64,000 bases of DNA from positions 14,266-78,265 of the forward strand of contig JAFAGC010000039.1 of NCBI GenBank assembly GCA_023423065.1, given 5' to 3'. This document shows, piece after piece, positions 24,807 to 36,248 of this stretch. The position numbers were made by a program, and so were the translations under genes. Under the pieces are notes generated by a model. That model was not told the origin of the DNA. It saw only the letters and a program-made list of their open reading frames with translations, and made no database searches. This stretch comes from Pseudomonadota bacterium (GTDB taxonomy: Bacteria; Pseudomonadota; Gammaproteobacteria; Steroidobacterales; Steroidobacteraceae). Position 1 is the stretch's first letter. Each line of letters opens with the position of its first letter.

Positions 24807-26897
24807 CTACCTCTCCCGCTTGCCGCGCCGCGGCCCGCGGCGCAGGTGCGACGTGCGGCGCGGCGACTTCTGCAGCTTGGGCGTGGTTTCCTCGACCTCG
24901 ACCAGCGCGAGATCCACGAGTCCTTCGATGGGGTTCACGCTGGTCACGATCACGTGTACGCGCGCGCCGATGCCGAGCCGGCGCTTGCGCACTCGGCCAA
25001 CCCAGGCACGACCGCCCGGCTCCATGACGTATTCGTCGCCGCGCAGGTTATCGATGTGCAGCAGGCCGTCGACACCCACCGCGGTGAGCTGCACGAAGGC
25101 GCCGAACTCCACCACCGTCGTGATCAGCCCTTCGAAGGTCTGCCCGATACGGTCGCGCAGATAGACGCACTTGAGCCAGGAGGAGACGTAGCGATCCGAC
25201 TCGTCGGCGCGTTTCTCGAGCTGCGTGAGCTCGGCGCCGGCGGCGGCGAGCTGGCCGCCGTCGTAGCGCTGGCCGTACGGATCCGCATCCGACAGCAGCG
25301 CGCGCAACGTCCGGTGCACGACGAGATCCGGATAACGGCGGATCGGCGACGTGAAGTGCGCGTAGTGTTTCAGCGCGAGCCCGAAGTGCCCGATGTTCTG
25401 CGGTTGATAGACCGCCTGCTGCATCGAGCGCACGACCAGCGACTCGAGGAAGGGACGTTGCTCGTCGTTCGGGAACCGATCCGTGATCGCGCGGAAATCC
25501 TTCGGCTGCACGTCCTCGGGCAACTCTGCGGCAACGCCCAGCGCGTTCAGCGTCTCGAGAAGAACGTCTATCTTCTTGTCCTCGGGCTTGCCGTGCACGC
25601 GGTACAACGTGCCGACGCCCTTCTGCTCGAGTTCGCGCGCCACGGCCACGTTCGCGAGGATCATGCACTCCTCGATGAGCTTGTGGGCCTCGTTGCGCTC
25701 ATACATATATATGCGCTGGATCCGGCCCACGGAGTCGATGTCGAATTCCGCTTCGGCCGCGTCGAACTCGAGCGCGCCGCGCTTGTGTCGCGCCTTGAGC
25801 AGCGCGCGGTACACGTCGACCAGAGGTAGTAGTTTGTCCGTGAGATGTCCGAGCTCGGCGCGCGCCTCGGGCCGGCCCTCGAACAGCGCCGCGTAGGCCT
25901 TGGTGTAGGTGAGCCGGTGCGCGGAGCGCATGACGGCCGGATAGAAATGCGCTTCCGACAACACGCCCGAACGCGTCACGATCATGTCGGCCACGAAACA
26001 CAGGCGATCGACCTTCGGCTGCAGCGAGCACAACACGTTCGACAGCGCGAACGGCAGCATCGGTATGACGCGCGTGGGGAAATACACGCTGGTGCCGCGC
26101 TCGCGCGCGCTCGCGTCGAGCGCGGTGCCGCGTCGCACGTAGAAGCTCACGTCCGCGATCGCGACGATCAGCCGGAAACCTCGCGGATGCGGCTCGGCGT
26201 AAACCGCGTCGTCGAAATCCTTCGCGTCCTCGCCGTCGATGGTGACCAGCGGGAGATCGCGGATGTCGATGCGTTGCGCCGCGACGGCGGGATCGACCGC
26301 GTTGCCGTAAGCCTCCGCCTCGCGCACGGCCTCCGGCGAAAACTCGCCCGGGAGGTCGAAGCGTGCGATGGCCGCCTCGCAGGCAAGCTCGACCGGTTTC
26401 TCGGGATCGAGTCGCTTCGTGACGCGGGCCTGGGGGGTCGAGCCTTGAGCTGCGTATCGCGTGACCGCCGCGATCACCCAGTCGCCATGCCGGGCACCGT
26501 TCAGTTCGCCGTGCGGCACCAGGCAGCGCATTCCGATGCGTCGGTCGGCGGCGGTGACGAAGGCCGTGCGGCCATGCACCTCCATCGTTCCGACAAACGC
26601 CTTCGTCGCGTGCTCGATGACCTTTTCGAGTTTTCCGGAGTACCGGCCGTCGCGGCCACGCTCGACCGACACCCGCACCCGATCGCCGTGCATCACGCCG
26701 ACCATCTGGTGCGGCGGCAGGAAGACCGCCTCCTCGTGACCCTCCACGCGCACGAACCCGAAGCCGGCGCGATTCGCGCTGACGACGCCCTCGGCGGTGT
26801 GTCCGAACGAAGCTTTCTTCGCCGAGTGCTGGGACGATTCGTGCGGTCGATCGCGGCGAGGTGGGCGCTGACGCCCGTTGCGTTTGTTACGGTGCAA
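24807..26897 (-). CDS. rnr: Ribonuclease R
   Basis: This 3'-to-5' exoribonuclease degrades structured RNA and helps in rRNA quality control. The 696-residue protein has cold-shock domains after a basic N-terminus, then the RNB catalytic domain with ITIDGEDAKDFDDAVYAEP-type residues (GEDAKDFDDAV is seen) and HFTSPIRRYPDLVVHR. A C-terminal S1 domain (about residues 600-670) and a basic tail follow. It is somewhat shorter than the E. coli enzyme at the N-terminus. The start appears to be TTG at 26897 with AAGG upstream. A promoter candidate lies about 30 bases before it. Confidence 0.95.
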   Translation of the reverse strand: MHRNKRNGRQRPPRRDRPHESSQHSAKKASFGHTAEGVVSANRAGFGFVRVEGHEEAVFLPPHQMVGVMHGDRVRVSVERGRDGRYSGKLEKVIEHATKAFVGTMEVHGRTAFVTAADRRIGMRCLVPHGELNGARHGDWVIAAVTRYAAQGSTPQARVTKRLDPEKPVELACEAAIARFDLPGEFSPEAVREAEAYGNAVDPAVAAQRIDIRDLPLVTIDGEDAKDFDDAVYAEPHPRGFRLIVAIADVSFYVRRGTALDASARERGTSVYFPTRVIPMLPFALSNVLCSLQPKVDRLCFVADMIVTRSGVLSEAHFYPAVMRSAHRLTYTKAYAALFEGRPEARAELGHLTDKLLPLVDVYRALLKARHKRGALEFDAAEAEFDIDSVGRIQRIYMYERNEAHKLIEECMILANVAVARELEQKGVGTLYRVHGKPEDKKIDVLLETLNALGVAAELPEDVQPKDFRAITDRFPNDEQRPFLESLVVRSMQQAVYQPQNIGHFGLALKHYAHFTSPIRRYPDLVVHRTLRALLSDADPYGQRYDGGQLAAAGAELTQLEKRADESDRYVSSWLKCVYLRDRIGQTFEGLITTVVEFGAFVQLTAVGVDGLLHIDNLRGDEYVMEPGGRAWVGRVRKRRLGIGARVHVIVTSVNPIEGLVDLALVEVEETTPKLQKSPRRTSHLRRGPRRGKRER

Positions 26898-26924
26898 GGA
26901 TTAGGCCTTTTCTGCTTTCGCGCG

Positions 26925-26930
26925 ATTCTA
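26925..26930 (-). promoter_or_regulatory. Candidate -10 box of rnr
   Basis: The minus strand reads TGCGTAGAATCGCG, with TAGAAT matching five of six -10 bases, about 21 bases of leader before the rnr start. The same ACTGA..T.TGCGTAGAATC context occurs in front of rpsP. No strong -35 box is visible. Confidence 0.45.
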
Positions 26931-27000
26931 CGCAGATTCAGTCTGCGGCTCGCGACTATGGCGCCGCCGCCGGAGCACGCCGATACTGGGCACCAGGACC

Positions 27001-27600
27001 ATGACGACATTCGAAGCAGGACTTTCGATCGCGCTCGGCCTTGCGCTCGCCGCGGCCACGGGCTTCCGCGTGTTCCTGCCGCTGCTGATCGCCAGCATCG
27101 CGGCGCATACCGGACACCTGCCGCTGGGCGACCATTTCACCTGGCTGGGTTCGTTGCCCGCGATGATCATGCTCGCGGTGGCCGCGACGGCCGAGGTGGC
27201 GGCCTATTACGTCCCGGTGGTCGACAATGTCCTCGATGCCCTCGCCACTCCGGCCGCGCTCGTGGCGGGCGCGCTGGTGTCGGCCGCGGTCATGGTCGAC
27301 CTGCCGCCGCTCGTGAAATGGTCGGCGGCCATCATTGGCGGCGCCGGGGCCGCCGGCACCATGCAGATGCTGACCACGGCGGTGCGTGCCAAGTCGACCG
27401 CGCTCACCGGGGGCATCGGCAATCCCGTGTTGTCCACGGCGGAAGCCGGTGGCGCCGTCTTCATCTCGGTGCTCGCCCTGCTGGCGCCGCTCGTCGCGAT
27501 CGCCGTGCTCGCGATCGGGATCTGGTGGATAGTGAGGCTGGTGCGTCGTCTCGCGTCGCGCTCGCGCTCCGCCGCCTATCAGCGTTCGAACACCACGTGA
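27001..27600 (+). CDS. DUF4126 membrane protein
   Basis: The 199-residue protein is almost entirely hydrophobic with about five or six membrane helices. It opens with FEAGLSIALGLALAAATGFRVFLPLL, quoted here as ALAAATGFRVFLPLL. This matches the DUF4126 family, typified by a glycine-rich first helix and a PLGD.F.WLGS segment. No transport function has been assigned to the family to my knowledge. It is divergent from rnr and its 3' end overlaps the methyltransferase gene on the other strand by 22 bases. Confidence 0.85.
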   Translation: MTTFEAGLSIALGLALAAATGFRVFLPLLIASIAAHTGHLPLGDHFTWLGSLPAMIMLAVAATAEVAAYYVPVVDNVLDALATPAALVAGALVSAAVMVDLPPLVKWSAAIIGGAGAAGTMQMLTTAVRAKSTALTGGIGNPVLSTAEAGGAVFISVLALLAPLVAIAVLAIGIWWIVRLVRRLASRSRSAAYQRSNTT

Positions 27601-28828
27601 TCGTAGCGCCATAGCGATTCGAACAGCTCCCTTACGCGACCCGCATCGTTCGCATCCGCGTCCGCGGCGATCTGCGCGATGCTCCGGCGACCGTCGATTC
27701 GTTCGAACATCTTGCGGTCGATGCGACGCAGCACGAGGAACAGATCCTCGAAGGCGTGGGACTGGTTTATGAGCACGGCGGCGGCTCCGGCCGGGATCCG
27801 CTCGGTCACGACCTTCGTCCACGGCAGCCGGTGCGGCACGAAATTCTTCCAGACCGGTTCGTCGAAATGGATTCCCGCGTTCTGCCGGCGCGCGTCGCGC
27901 CGATGCGCGACGACGCTGTGGCAGGTCATCACGCCACGCCACAGCTCCATCGCGGCGTATTGTTCGCGGTCGGGCAATTCCGCGAGCCGCGTGGCATGCG
28001 GAGTGGTCGCGACGGAGCCGCATCGCGACAGGTACGGCGCCTGCGCATACCAGCGCGCGAATGCGAGATCGCAGCGCTCGAGCAGATCGAACACCTGCGG
28101 AACCGTGTACGCGCGATCGCGCGGATTCAGCAACGCGTCCGCGAGCGCGTCGGCGTTCGCGGCATCGCGCGCCGCCCGCAACGTCGCCGCCAGTGGATGC
28201 TGCCGCGGCAGGCAGCTCAGCGTTTCGACCAGGTCGTCGATCTCGCGATCCGACGTGCCGATTCCGAGCCGCCGGCAGAACTCCTGAAGTAGATAGACAC
28301 CCGCGCGGCCGTGCGGCGCGTAGACCATGAGATTCACGGCACCGGCCGGCTTCAACACCTGCGCGAGCGCGCCCAGCCCCGCCGCGGGATCGGCGAGGTG
28401 ATGCAGCACGCCGGTGCAGACGACGAGGTCGAAGCGGCGCCCGAGCTCACCGACCCGCTCGAGCGGCACCTGTTCGATCTCGAGATTCGCGAGCGCGTAT
28501 TTCCTGGCGAGCTTCGCCGTGTGTTCGATGCTGGTCGCGCTCACGTCGATACCGACAACCCGCGCGGCGGGCCGGCACAACGCGTATTTCGCCGCCTGCC
28601 AGGTGCCGCAGCCCGCGACCAGGATGTCGAGGTCCTGCCGGAAACGCTCGGCGGGCCAGTAGAGGTGGAACTCCGCGCGCTCGCGCGTACCGTCGCGCCA
28701 CTCGTCGCGCGCGCGGTCGAGGTTTTCCACCGGCGGTGGGTAGGGATGCCGGGTATAGAAGTCGGCGACTGGATCGGTTTCCAGGTACGACCCCACACCC
28801 GGCGCTTCCCGGATTGCAGGCTGCGGTG

Positions 28829-28832
<4 letters not shown>
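27579..28832 (-). CDS. SAM-dependent methyltransferase coupled to a sulfatase
   Basis: The 417-residue protein has a class I methyltransferase core. Motif I is LDILVAGCGTWQAA (about residues 68-81), the acidic end of strand two is VVGIDVSATS, and FDLVVCTGVLHHL is the post-II segment. Before it comes DFYTRHPYPPPVENL, a motif seen in a family of methyltransferases that includes a C-terminal helical extension like the one here. The start is GTG at 28832, overlapping the upstream sulfatase stop as GTGA; longer versions of the frame are antisense of nothing real but read through sulfatase codons. Coupling implies joint expression. The methyl acceptor is unknown; it could be the desulfated product or a protein. 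Confidence 0.82.
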
Positions 28833-30334
<1,502 letters not shown>

Positions 30335-30424
30335 GGAGGATCTCCTCGGGAAGAGTCGCGGCATTGAACGCGTGGCGCAGTGAAGAGCCAATCGGATGAA
30401 GTGCCTATTCCCGCTCCACGGCTT

Positions 30425-31219
30425 TCATTTCTCCGGATACAACAACGTCACGACGAAGCGTGCGCCCCACTCCGGCCCCCCTTCAGGGGTGTCCGCGTAC
30501 CACCGCGCCCCTCCGGCGAAGCTGATCATCTGTCCGCCGATCTTCGTGACCTTGGAGTACATGACGTTGATGGGCACGGTCCACTGCTCGTTCTCCCAGT
30601 CGTACGTCGACTCGCTGTTGAACGTAAGCGTGCGCCCACCCTTGAATTGCTTCGCGAGGAAGGGTTGCAGGAACGTGTTGCTGACGTCCGCGCGGTCGTC
30701 CGATCCCGCGAACGATTCGATGTGATTGACGAGCGCGCCGATTGTCCAGCCGGTCTCGGTCTGTTTGAGCACGAGCGCGCTCGGACCCGCACCCCACTTC
30801 TCCGTGCCTAACAAGTCGTCCGTTGCCGTGGGCAGCAGGAACACCGGGCCGATGCCCCAGATGAGGCCGCCGGGCGCCGACTTCGGCGAGAAGAAGAACG
30901 TCGGCGTCGTGTCGCCGAGGCCGGATTGGCTCGAGCTCCCGATCACGTCATCCTGGTAGATCACCGGCATGATGACGCGCGTGATGAGATTCCAGCTCTC
31001 GCCGAGCGACGTTGGAATGACGGGCTGGACGTTGAGCGTGAAGCGGTAACCGTCGAGCTCGCCGTAGCTTTCATCGTAGTTCAATTGCAGCGGCACGCTG
31101 ATCAGCGACGCGACGGGATTCGAGAGCTGCTTCGCGAGCGTGTCCGCGTTGTCCTGGGCGAATGCCGCGCCCGCCACGAAGGCAGGAACCAGCGCTGCGA
31201 CCGCTGCAACCGATTTCAC
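30425..31219 (-). CDS. Outer-membrane channel-like protein in the sulfatase operon
   Basis: The 264-residue protein begins at a GTG with a signal peptide (KSVAAVAALVPAFVAGAAFAQ, cleaved after AFA). The rest is a series of amphipathic strands typical of a small beta-barrel, such as GYRFTLNVQPVIPTS and ALVLKQTETGWTIGALVNH. The pattern resembles the group annotated as 'transporter' or MetA-pathway phenol-degradation-like outer-membrane proteins. It starts 16 bases after a long arylsulfatase and probably serves entry of the substrate. It ends in Tyr-Pro-Glu-Lys rather than a terminal aromatic residue, which is less usual for barrels. Confidence 0.72.
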   Translation of the reverse strand: MKSVAAVAALVPAFVAGAAFAQDNADTLAKQLSNPVASLISVPLQLNYDESYGELDGYRFTLNVQPVIPTSLGESWNLITRVIMPVIYQDDVIGSSSQSGLGDTTPTFFFSPKSAPGGLIWGIGPVFLLPTATDDLLGTEKWGAGPSALVLKQTETGWTIGALVNHIESFAGSDDRADVSNTFLQPFLAKQFKGGRTLTFNSESTYDWENEQWTVPINVMYSKVTKIGGQMISFAGGARWYADTPEGGPEWGARFVVTLLYPEK

Positions 31220-31235
31220 CGCCGTACCCGGCCGC

Positions 31236-33635
31236 TCACTGCCGCGCCAGGTACATGCGCATCTTCGCCGCCTTGTCCTCCACTGCTTCGCCCGATACGT
31301 CGAGCAATGCCTTCTTCACGGTGCCCGCGAAGGCGAATGGCGCGCTGTAATCCTCGTCTTCCATCACGGGCGACCCGGCATCGGCGCCGATACATATGCC
31401 CGCGGCGAGCCCCAGCGACATCGGTATCGTGACGGGAAGGTCTCCCGATCCGACCGGTTCGCCGTCCACGAGTAGTTTGATGTTCGCGGGCGTGCCCTTG
31501 CCGTGGGCGATGTCCGGCTTTCCCGTGGGCGTGAACTCGAACGAGAAGATGTGATCGCCTTCCGGGATCTTCTGCTGGGACTGCACGCGGAACCGCTGGT
31601 CGGCGCAGTAGTTGTACCCGTAGGTCAGGCGTCCATCCTTCACGTAGAACACGAAGCCACCGTCGACACCGCCCGCGGACATCAGCACGCCGTCGGCGCC
31701 GCCCTTCGGGACGGTCGCATGCACGGACAAGGAGTGCGGCACGTTGACGAGAATCGGCGCCGCGGCCTGCGACACGACCTGCGTTCCGGGGTAGTAGACG
31801 TATTTCTGGCGCTTCTCGGCGATCTGCGGCCGCGGATCTCCGAACCTCAGCGTGCCGCGGCTGTCGATGGGCAGCACGTCGTACTTGCCGGCCTCGACAT
31901 ACCAGAGCGAGATCATGGAAATGAGTCGCGCCCGCTCCTGTTCCGCGAGGTTCTTCGTTTCGGCGAAATCCTCCTCCACGTCGTAGAGCTCCCAGCCTTT
32001 CGCGTCGAGCTCGACGAGTTTGTCCTTGTCGAGCGGCGCGCCGAACCCGAGTCCGGACTCGGTGAACGAGGTTCCCGGCCACGGACACACGGCACGCCAG
32101 CCATCGTGGTAGATGGACCGATGACCGAACATTTCGAAGTATTGCGTCTGGTGCAGCGACGCCGCCTTCGCATCGTCGAACGACGACTTGAGGCTGTGTC
32201 CCTGGATGGGTGACTGTGTGACGCCGCGGATGTGGGTCGGCGGATCGATGCCGAGCGCGTCCAGCACCGTCGGCACCATGTCGATCGCATGAGCGTACTG
32301 CGCGCGGATCTCGCCGCGTGCCCTGATGCCCTTCGGCCAGCACACGATGAACGGGTCGGACGTCCCGCCGCGATACGTCTCGCGCTTCCAGCGCCGGAAC
32401 GGCGTGTTGCCGGCGTGCGTCCAGCCCCAGGGGTAGTGGTTGAAATACTTCGGCCCGCCGATGTCGTCGATGGCCGCGAGATTCTGCTCGAGGTTCTCGG
32501 GCACGTTGTTGAAAAACTTTCCCTCGTTCACCGAACCGTTCGGGCCGCCCTCCGCGCTCGCGCCGTTGTCCGAGATCAGCATGATCAGCGTGTTCTCGTA
32601 CTCGCCCAGCTCCTTGAGGAACGCGATGAGCTGACCGATGTGATGATCTGTGTGTTCGAGAAAACCGGCGAATACTTCCATCATGCGCGCGTACAGCCTG
32701 CGCTCGTCGGCTGGTAGTTTGTCCCAGTCCTGCACGTCGGGATCGTGTCGCGACAGCACGGTGTTCCCGGGAATGATTCCGAGCTCTTTCTGCCTCGCGA
32801 AGACCTGTTCGCGGTACGCGTCCCATCCCTTGTCGAACTTGCCCTTGTACTTGTCTGCCCACTCCTTCGGAACGTGGTGAGGTGCGTGTTGCGCGCCCGT
32901 GCAGAAGTACATGAAGAACGGCTTGTCGGGCGCGACCTGCTTGGCGTCGGCGATCATCGCCTTCGCCTTCTCGACGAGGTCGGGGGTCAGGTGGTAGCCC
33001 TCCGCCGGTGTCTTGTCTGGCTCGACCTGCGAGTTGTCGCGCACGAGCTCGGGGTAATACTGGTGCGTATCGCCGCCCAGGAATCCGAAGAATCGTTCGA
33101 AGCCCCGGCCGAGCGGCCAGCGATCGTAGGGACCCGCCGCCGAGTTGGCTTCTGCGGGTGTCAGGTGCCACTTGCCGAGCGCATATGTGTTGTAGCCGTG
33201 TTTGAGCAGCATCTCCGAGAGGAAACCGTTCTCGAATGGAATCTGTCCGTTCGAGCCCGGAAATCCTTCCGAGCCCTCGGTGATGCACGCCATCGCGTTC
33301 GAGTGATGGTTGCGCCCCGTGAGAATGCAGGAGCGCGACGGCGAACACAGCGCCGTGGTGTGCATGTTGTTGTACAGCAGGCCGTCCTTCGCCAGCGCAT
33401 CGATGTTGGGCGTCGCGATAGGACTGCCGTAACAGCCGAGGTGGCCGAAGCCGGTGTCGTCGAGCACGATGAACAACACGTTGGGCGCGCCCTTCCTGGC
33501 CCGGTTGGGCGCGGGCCAGGCGGGCTTCGATTCTTCGAAAGTGCGCCCGATCACGCCCGAGAAGGCCTGCCCGGGCGCGTACTCATTCAGCGTCGTGCCA
33601 TTGCCGGCGTGGCCGACTGATTTGTTCGTCGTCAT
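31236..33635 (-). CDS. Long-type arylsulfatase (CSPSR active site)
   Basis: The 799-residue protein belongs to the long arylsulfatases. Metal ligands are in LFIVLDDTGFGH (about residues 54-65), the formylglycine cysteine is Cys97 in ALCSPSRSCILTGRNHH, and the catalytic core is followed by a C-terminal beta-rich domain of about 230 residues. That domain includes FVYYVKDGRLTYGYNYC, here seen as GFVFYVKDGRLTYGYNY, with lectin-like features. No signal peptide is present. It lies 16 bases after the next arylsulfatase and 16 before the channel gene. Confidence 0.92.
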   Translation of the reverse strand: MTTNKSVGHAGNGTTLNEYAPGQAFSGVIGRTFEESKPAWPAPNRARKGAPNVLFIVLDDTGFGHLGCYGSPIATPNIDALAKDGLLYNNMHTTALCSPSRSCILTGRNHHSNAMACITEGSEGFPGSNGQIPFENGFLSEMLLKHGYNTYALGKWHLTPAEANSAAGPYDRWPLGRGFERFFGFLGGDTHQYYPELVRDNSQVEPDKTPAEGYHLTPDLVEKAKAMIADAKQVAPDKPFFMYFCTGAQHAPHHVPKEWADKYKGKFDKGWDAYREQVFARQKELGIIPGNTVLSRHDPDVQDWDKLPADERRLYARMMEVFAGFLEHTDHHIGQLIAFLKELGEYENTLIMLISDNGASAEGGPNGSVNEGKFFNNVPENLEQNLAAIDDIGGPKYFNHYPWGWTHAGNTPFRRWKRETYRGGTSDPFIVCWPKGIRARGEIRAQYAHAIDMVPTVLDALGIDPPTHIRGVTQSPIQGHSLKSSFDDAKAASLHQTQYFEMFGHRSIYHDGWRAVCPWPGTSFTESGLGFGAPLDKDKLVELDAKGWELYDVEEDFAETKNLAEQERARLISMISLWYVEAGKYDVLPIDSRGTLRFGDPRPQIAEKRQKYVYYPGTQVVSQAAAPILVNVPHSLSVHATVPKGGADGVLMSAGGVDGGFVFYVKDGRLTYGYNYCADQRFRVQSQQKIPEGDHIFSFEFTPTGKPDIAHGKGTPANIKLLVDGEPVGSGDLPVTIPMSLGLAAGICIGADAGSPVMEDEDYSAPFAFAGTVKKALLDVSGEAVEDKAAKMRMYLARQ

Positions 33636-33651
33636 GTTCTGCTCCTCGAGC

Positions 33652-36030
33652 TCAGTCCATCCGTGTCGCCATTTTCAGCCGCTCCATACCGCCCGGCTCG
33701 TTGTGATCTCCGAACAGGAACGAGACGGATTCGAGTTTCCCGGTGAACGGGAACAGACCTTTTTCCTCGTAATCCGCGCAGACGGGGGACACGCAATCCA
33801 TGCCCACGTCCAGCGTTTCCGTGCCACACCGCTGCGGCACCTGCTCGTCGATGCGACCGTCGGCGACCTGCTTGCCGTCGATGGACAGCGACACGGTCGC
33901 CGGCCCGCCAGGTTTGGGTGAGTCCGGTGTGAACGTGAGCTCGATCTGGTGTTTGCCCGGCGAGAGTTTGTCCGGCGACACCACGTCGTAACGCCGGATG
34001 CCGAAGAAGTTGTAGTGGTAGCGCACCTTGCCTTCCCACAGGAACAGCGACCATCCGGCCGCATCGCCGCCCAATGCGAACATCACGCCTTCGGCGCCTT
34101 CCTTTGGGATCTCGACGGGCACCGTCATCGTGAACGGCACGCCGACGAGCTTCGGACCACTGCCCTCGGGCATGCGGACCATGCCCGGGTAGAACGTGAT
34201 CTCCTTGCGATTGGCGAAGAAGCTCGGCCGTAGCGTGGTGTCGAGTCTCTCGGAGAATCGATCGTCGAGCGGCAGCACGTTGTACTTGGCCGCATCCGCC
34301 ATGAAGAGGTCCTGAAGTTGCCTCAACCTGGCAGGTTCCTGCTCGGCGAGATCCACCGCCTGGCTGAAATCCTCGGCAAGGTTGTAGAGCTCCCATTTGT
34401 CCTCGTCGAAGCCGAACGATCCGGATGTCTCCCACGGTAGCCGCCCGTGTCGGCACGAGGCGATCCATCCATCGGCATACATGGCGCGATTGCCGAGCAT
34501 CTCGAAGTACTGCTGAGTGCGCGTACTCGGCGCATCGGCGTTCGCGGCGTCGAAGGTGTACGCGAAGCTCACCCCCTCGATGGGTCGCTGGATGTAGCCG
34601 TTCACTTCGCGCGGCTCGTTGATGCCGACGACTTCCATGAGTGTCGGCATCACGTCGATGCAGTGATGGAACTGCGTGCGCACCTTGCCGGTGTCCTTGA
34701 TGACCTTGGGCCACGAGACGATCATCGAATTGCGCGTTCCGCCGAAATGCGACGCCACCTGCTTGGTCCACTGGAAAGGCGCATCCCCGGCCCAGGCCCA
34801 GCCGACGGCGTAGTGCGGCGACGTACCCGGCATTCCCCACCTGTCCATGAAGCCGATGGACTCTTCCATGGTCGGCTGCCGGCCATTGAGGCTCATGATC
34901 TCGTTCGGCGTGCCGACGAGGGAGCCTTCGCCGCTCGAACCGTTGTCGCCGAGGATGTAGATGACGAGCGTGTTGTCGAGCTCGCCTAGATTCTCGATGG
35001 CGTCGACGATGTTGCCGACCTCGAAGTCCGCGTGCTCGAGGAAGTCCGCGTAGTTTTCCGCCTGGCGGGCGAATAGTTTCTGGTGCTCCGCGGGCTGGCT
35101 GTCCCACGAAGGAATCTGCTCGGGCCGAGGCGTGAGCTTCGTACCTTTCGGAACGGTGCCCCTATTGAGCTGGTTGGCGAGCACCTGCTCGCGGTACTTG
35201 TCCCATCCCATGTCGAAGCGCCCCACGTTCCTGCCGCGCCAGTCGAGCGGCGGCTGGTGCGGCGCATGAGCGGCGCCGGTGGAGAAGTACGCCATGAACG
35301 GACGATCGGGCGCGATGGCCTTCTGCGTCCGGATCCAGCCGATGCATTGTTCGGCGAGATCGCGCGTGAGCTGGTAGCCGTTCTCGGGCCGTTCCGGTGG
35401 CTCGATGGGATCGGTGTTGCGCAACAGTGACGGATAGAACTGATCTGTCTCGCCGCTGATGAACCCATAAAAATGGTCGAAGCCCTGGTTCGTCGGCCAG
35501 TTGTCGAAAGGACCGGCGGGACTGGTCTGATTGTCCGGCACGTTGTGGTTCTTGCCGAACCAGGCGCACGTATAACCGGACTGCTTGAGCAACTCGGCGA
35601 AGGTCGCGCAGCTCTTGGGAATGATCCCGCTGTAGCCGGGGTAGCCGGTCGCCATTTCCTGGATCACACCCGTCGCCACCGAATGATGATTGCGCCCGGT
35701 GAGCAGCGCCGCGCGCGTCGGCGAGCAGAGCGCGGTCGTGTGGAATTGGTTGTAGAAGAGCCCGCGCTTCGCAAGCTTCTCGGCCACCGGCGTGCGCACC
35801 AGGCCGCCGTTCACACTCGGCCAGCCATAACCCACGTCGTCGAGCAGGATCAGCAGGATGTTAGGGGCATCCTTCGGCGCGGCCTTCGTCGGCGGGAAAT
35901 CCGGCCTCGACTCGGTCGCGTACATCCCGATCCTCGCGTTCGGGTATCCCCAATCCGGTTCCGGAAGGTGATTGCGATCGATGTTGACCGGAAACTTCGT
36001 TCCATCTCCGCCACGTTTCTTTTTTGCCAT
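33652..36030 (-). CDS. Long-type arylsulfatase (CSPTR active site)
   Basis: The 792-residue protein has the same plan as its downstream neighbour. ILLILLDDVGYGW holds metal ligands, Cys102 in ALCSPTRAALLTGRNHH is the residue to be oxidised, and a beta-rich domain follows from about residue 600 (GWSLFLWEGKVRYHYNFFG). The two long enzymes share the plan but differ clearly in sequence, so they are old duplicates or were acquired separately. The start MAKKKRGGDG has a strong AAGGAGG site and no signal peptide. A possible 36-residue ORF ends 28 bases upstream. Confidence 0.92.
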   Translation of the reverse strand: MAKKKRGGDGTKFPVNIDRNHLPEPDWGYPNARIGMYATESRPDFPPTKAAPKDAPNILLILLDDVGYGWPSVNGGLVRTPVAEKLAKRGLFYNQFHTTALCSPTRAALLTGRNHHSVATGVIQEMATGYPGYSGIIPKSCATFAELLKQSGYTCAWFGKNHNVPDNQTSPAGPFDNWPTNQGFDHFYGFISGETDQFYPSLLRNTDPIEPPERPENGYQLTRDLAEQCIGWIRTQKAIAPDRPFMAYFSTGAAHAPHQPPLDWRGRNVGRFDMGWDKYREQVLANQLNRGTVPKGTKLTPRPEQIPSWDSQPAEHQKLFARQAENYADFLEHADFEVGNIVDAIENLGELDNTLVIYILGDNGSSGEGSLVGTPNEIMSLNGRQPTMEESIGFMDRWGMPGTSPHYAVGWAWAGDAPFQWTKQVASHFGGTRNSMIVSWPKVIKDTGKVRTQFHHCIDVMPTLMEVVGINEPREVNGYIQRPIEGVSFAYTFDAANADAPSTRTQQYFEMLGNRAMYADGWIASCRHGRLPWETSGSFGFDEDKWELYNLAEDFSQAVDLAEQEPARLRQLQDLFMADAAKYNVLPLDDRFSERLDTTLRPSFFANRKEITFYPGMVRMPEGSGPKLVGVPFTMTVPVEIPKEGAEGVMFALGGDAAGWSLFLWEGKVRYHYNFFGIRRYDVVSPDKLSPGKHQIELTFTPDSPKPGGPATVSLSIDGKQVADGRIDEQVPQRCGTETLDVGMDCVSPVCADYEEKGLFPFTGKLESVSFLFGDHNEPGGMERLKMATRMD

Positions 36031-36058
36031 TTCTTGCCTCCTTGGCCTGGCCCCAAGT

Positions 36059-36169
36059 TCAGTCGCGCGCGAACGCCCCCTCCGCTTCTTTCTCCAGGTC
36101 CATGTAGACCTCGGGGCTCACACCCACCGCGACACCCAGGATCGTCCCGTCCTTGAGCGTTCCGCGCAA
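36059..36169 (-). CDS. Possible small ORF of 36 residues ahead of the arylsulfatases
   Basis: Between DUF1254 and the first arylsulfatase an open frame without ATG can start at a TTG (36169) with AGG about seven bases upstream. It reads MRGTLKDGTILGVAVGVSP and then EVYMDLEKEAEGAFARD. The sequence looks like real protein (balanced residues, third-position G/C) rather than noise. An in-frame TAG lies six codons upstream of the TTG. It could be a small protein, a leader, or the remnant of a lost gene. It is too short to assign to a family. Confidence 0.4.
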   Translation of the reverse strand: MRGTLKDGTILGVAVGVSPEVYMDLEKEAEGAFARD

Positions 36170-36248
36170 AAGAACCTGATTCTAGGAGTGAGATCCGGAC
36201 CCGCCATTGGACAAAGTACTCACCAGCTCTGCCCGTGCGGAAAATCGC

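Noticed and set aside
31236..36030. The two long arylsulfatases as an assembly duplication
   Set aside because: They share plan but differ throughout in sequence, including N-termini and active-site neighbours.
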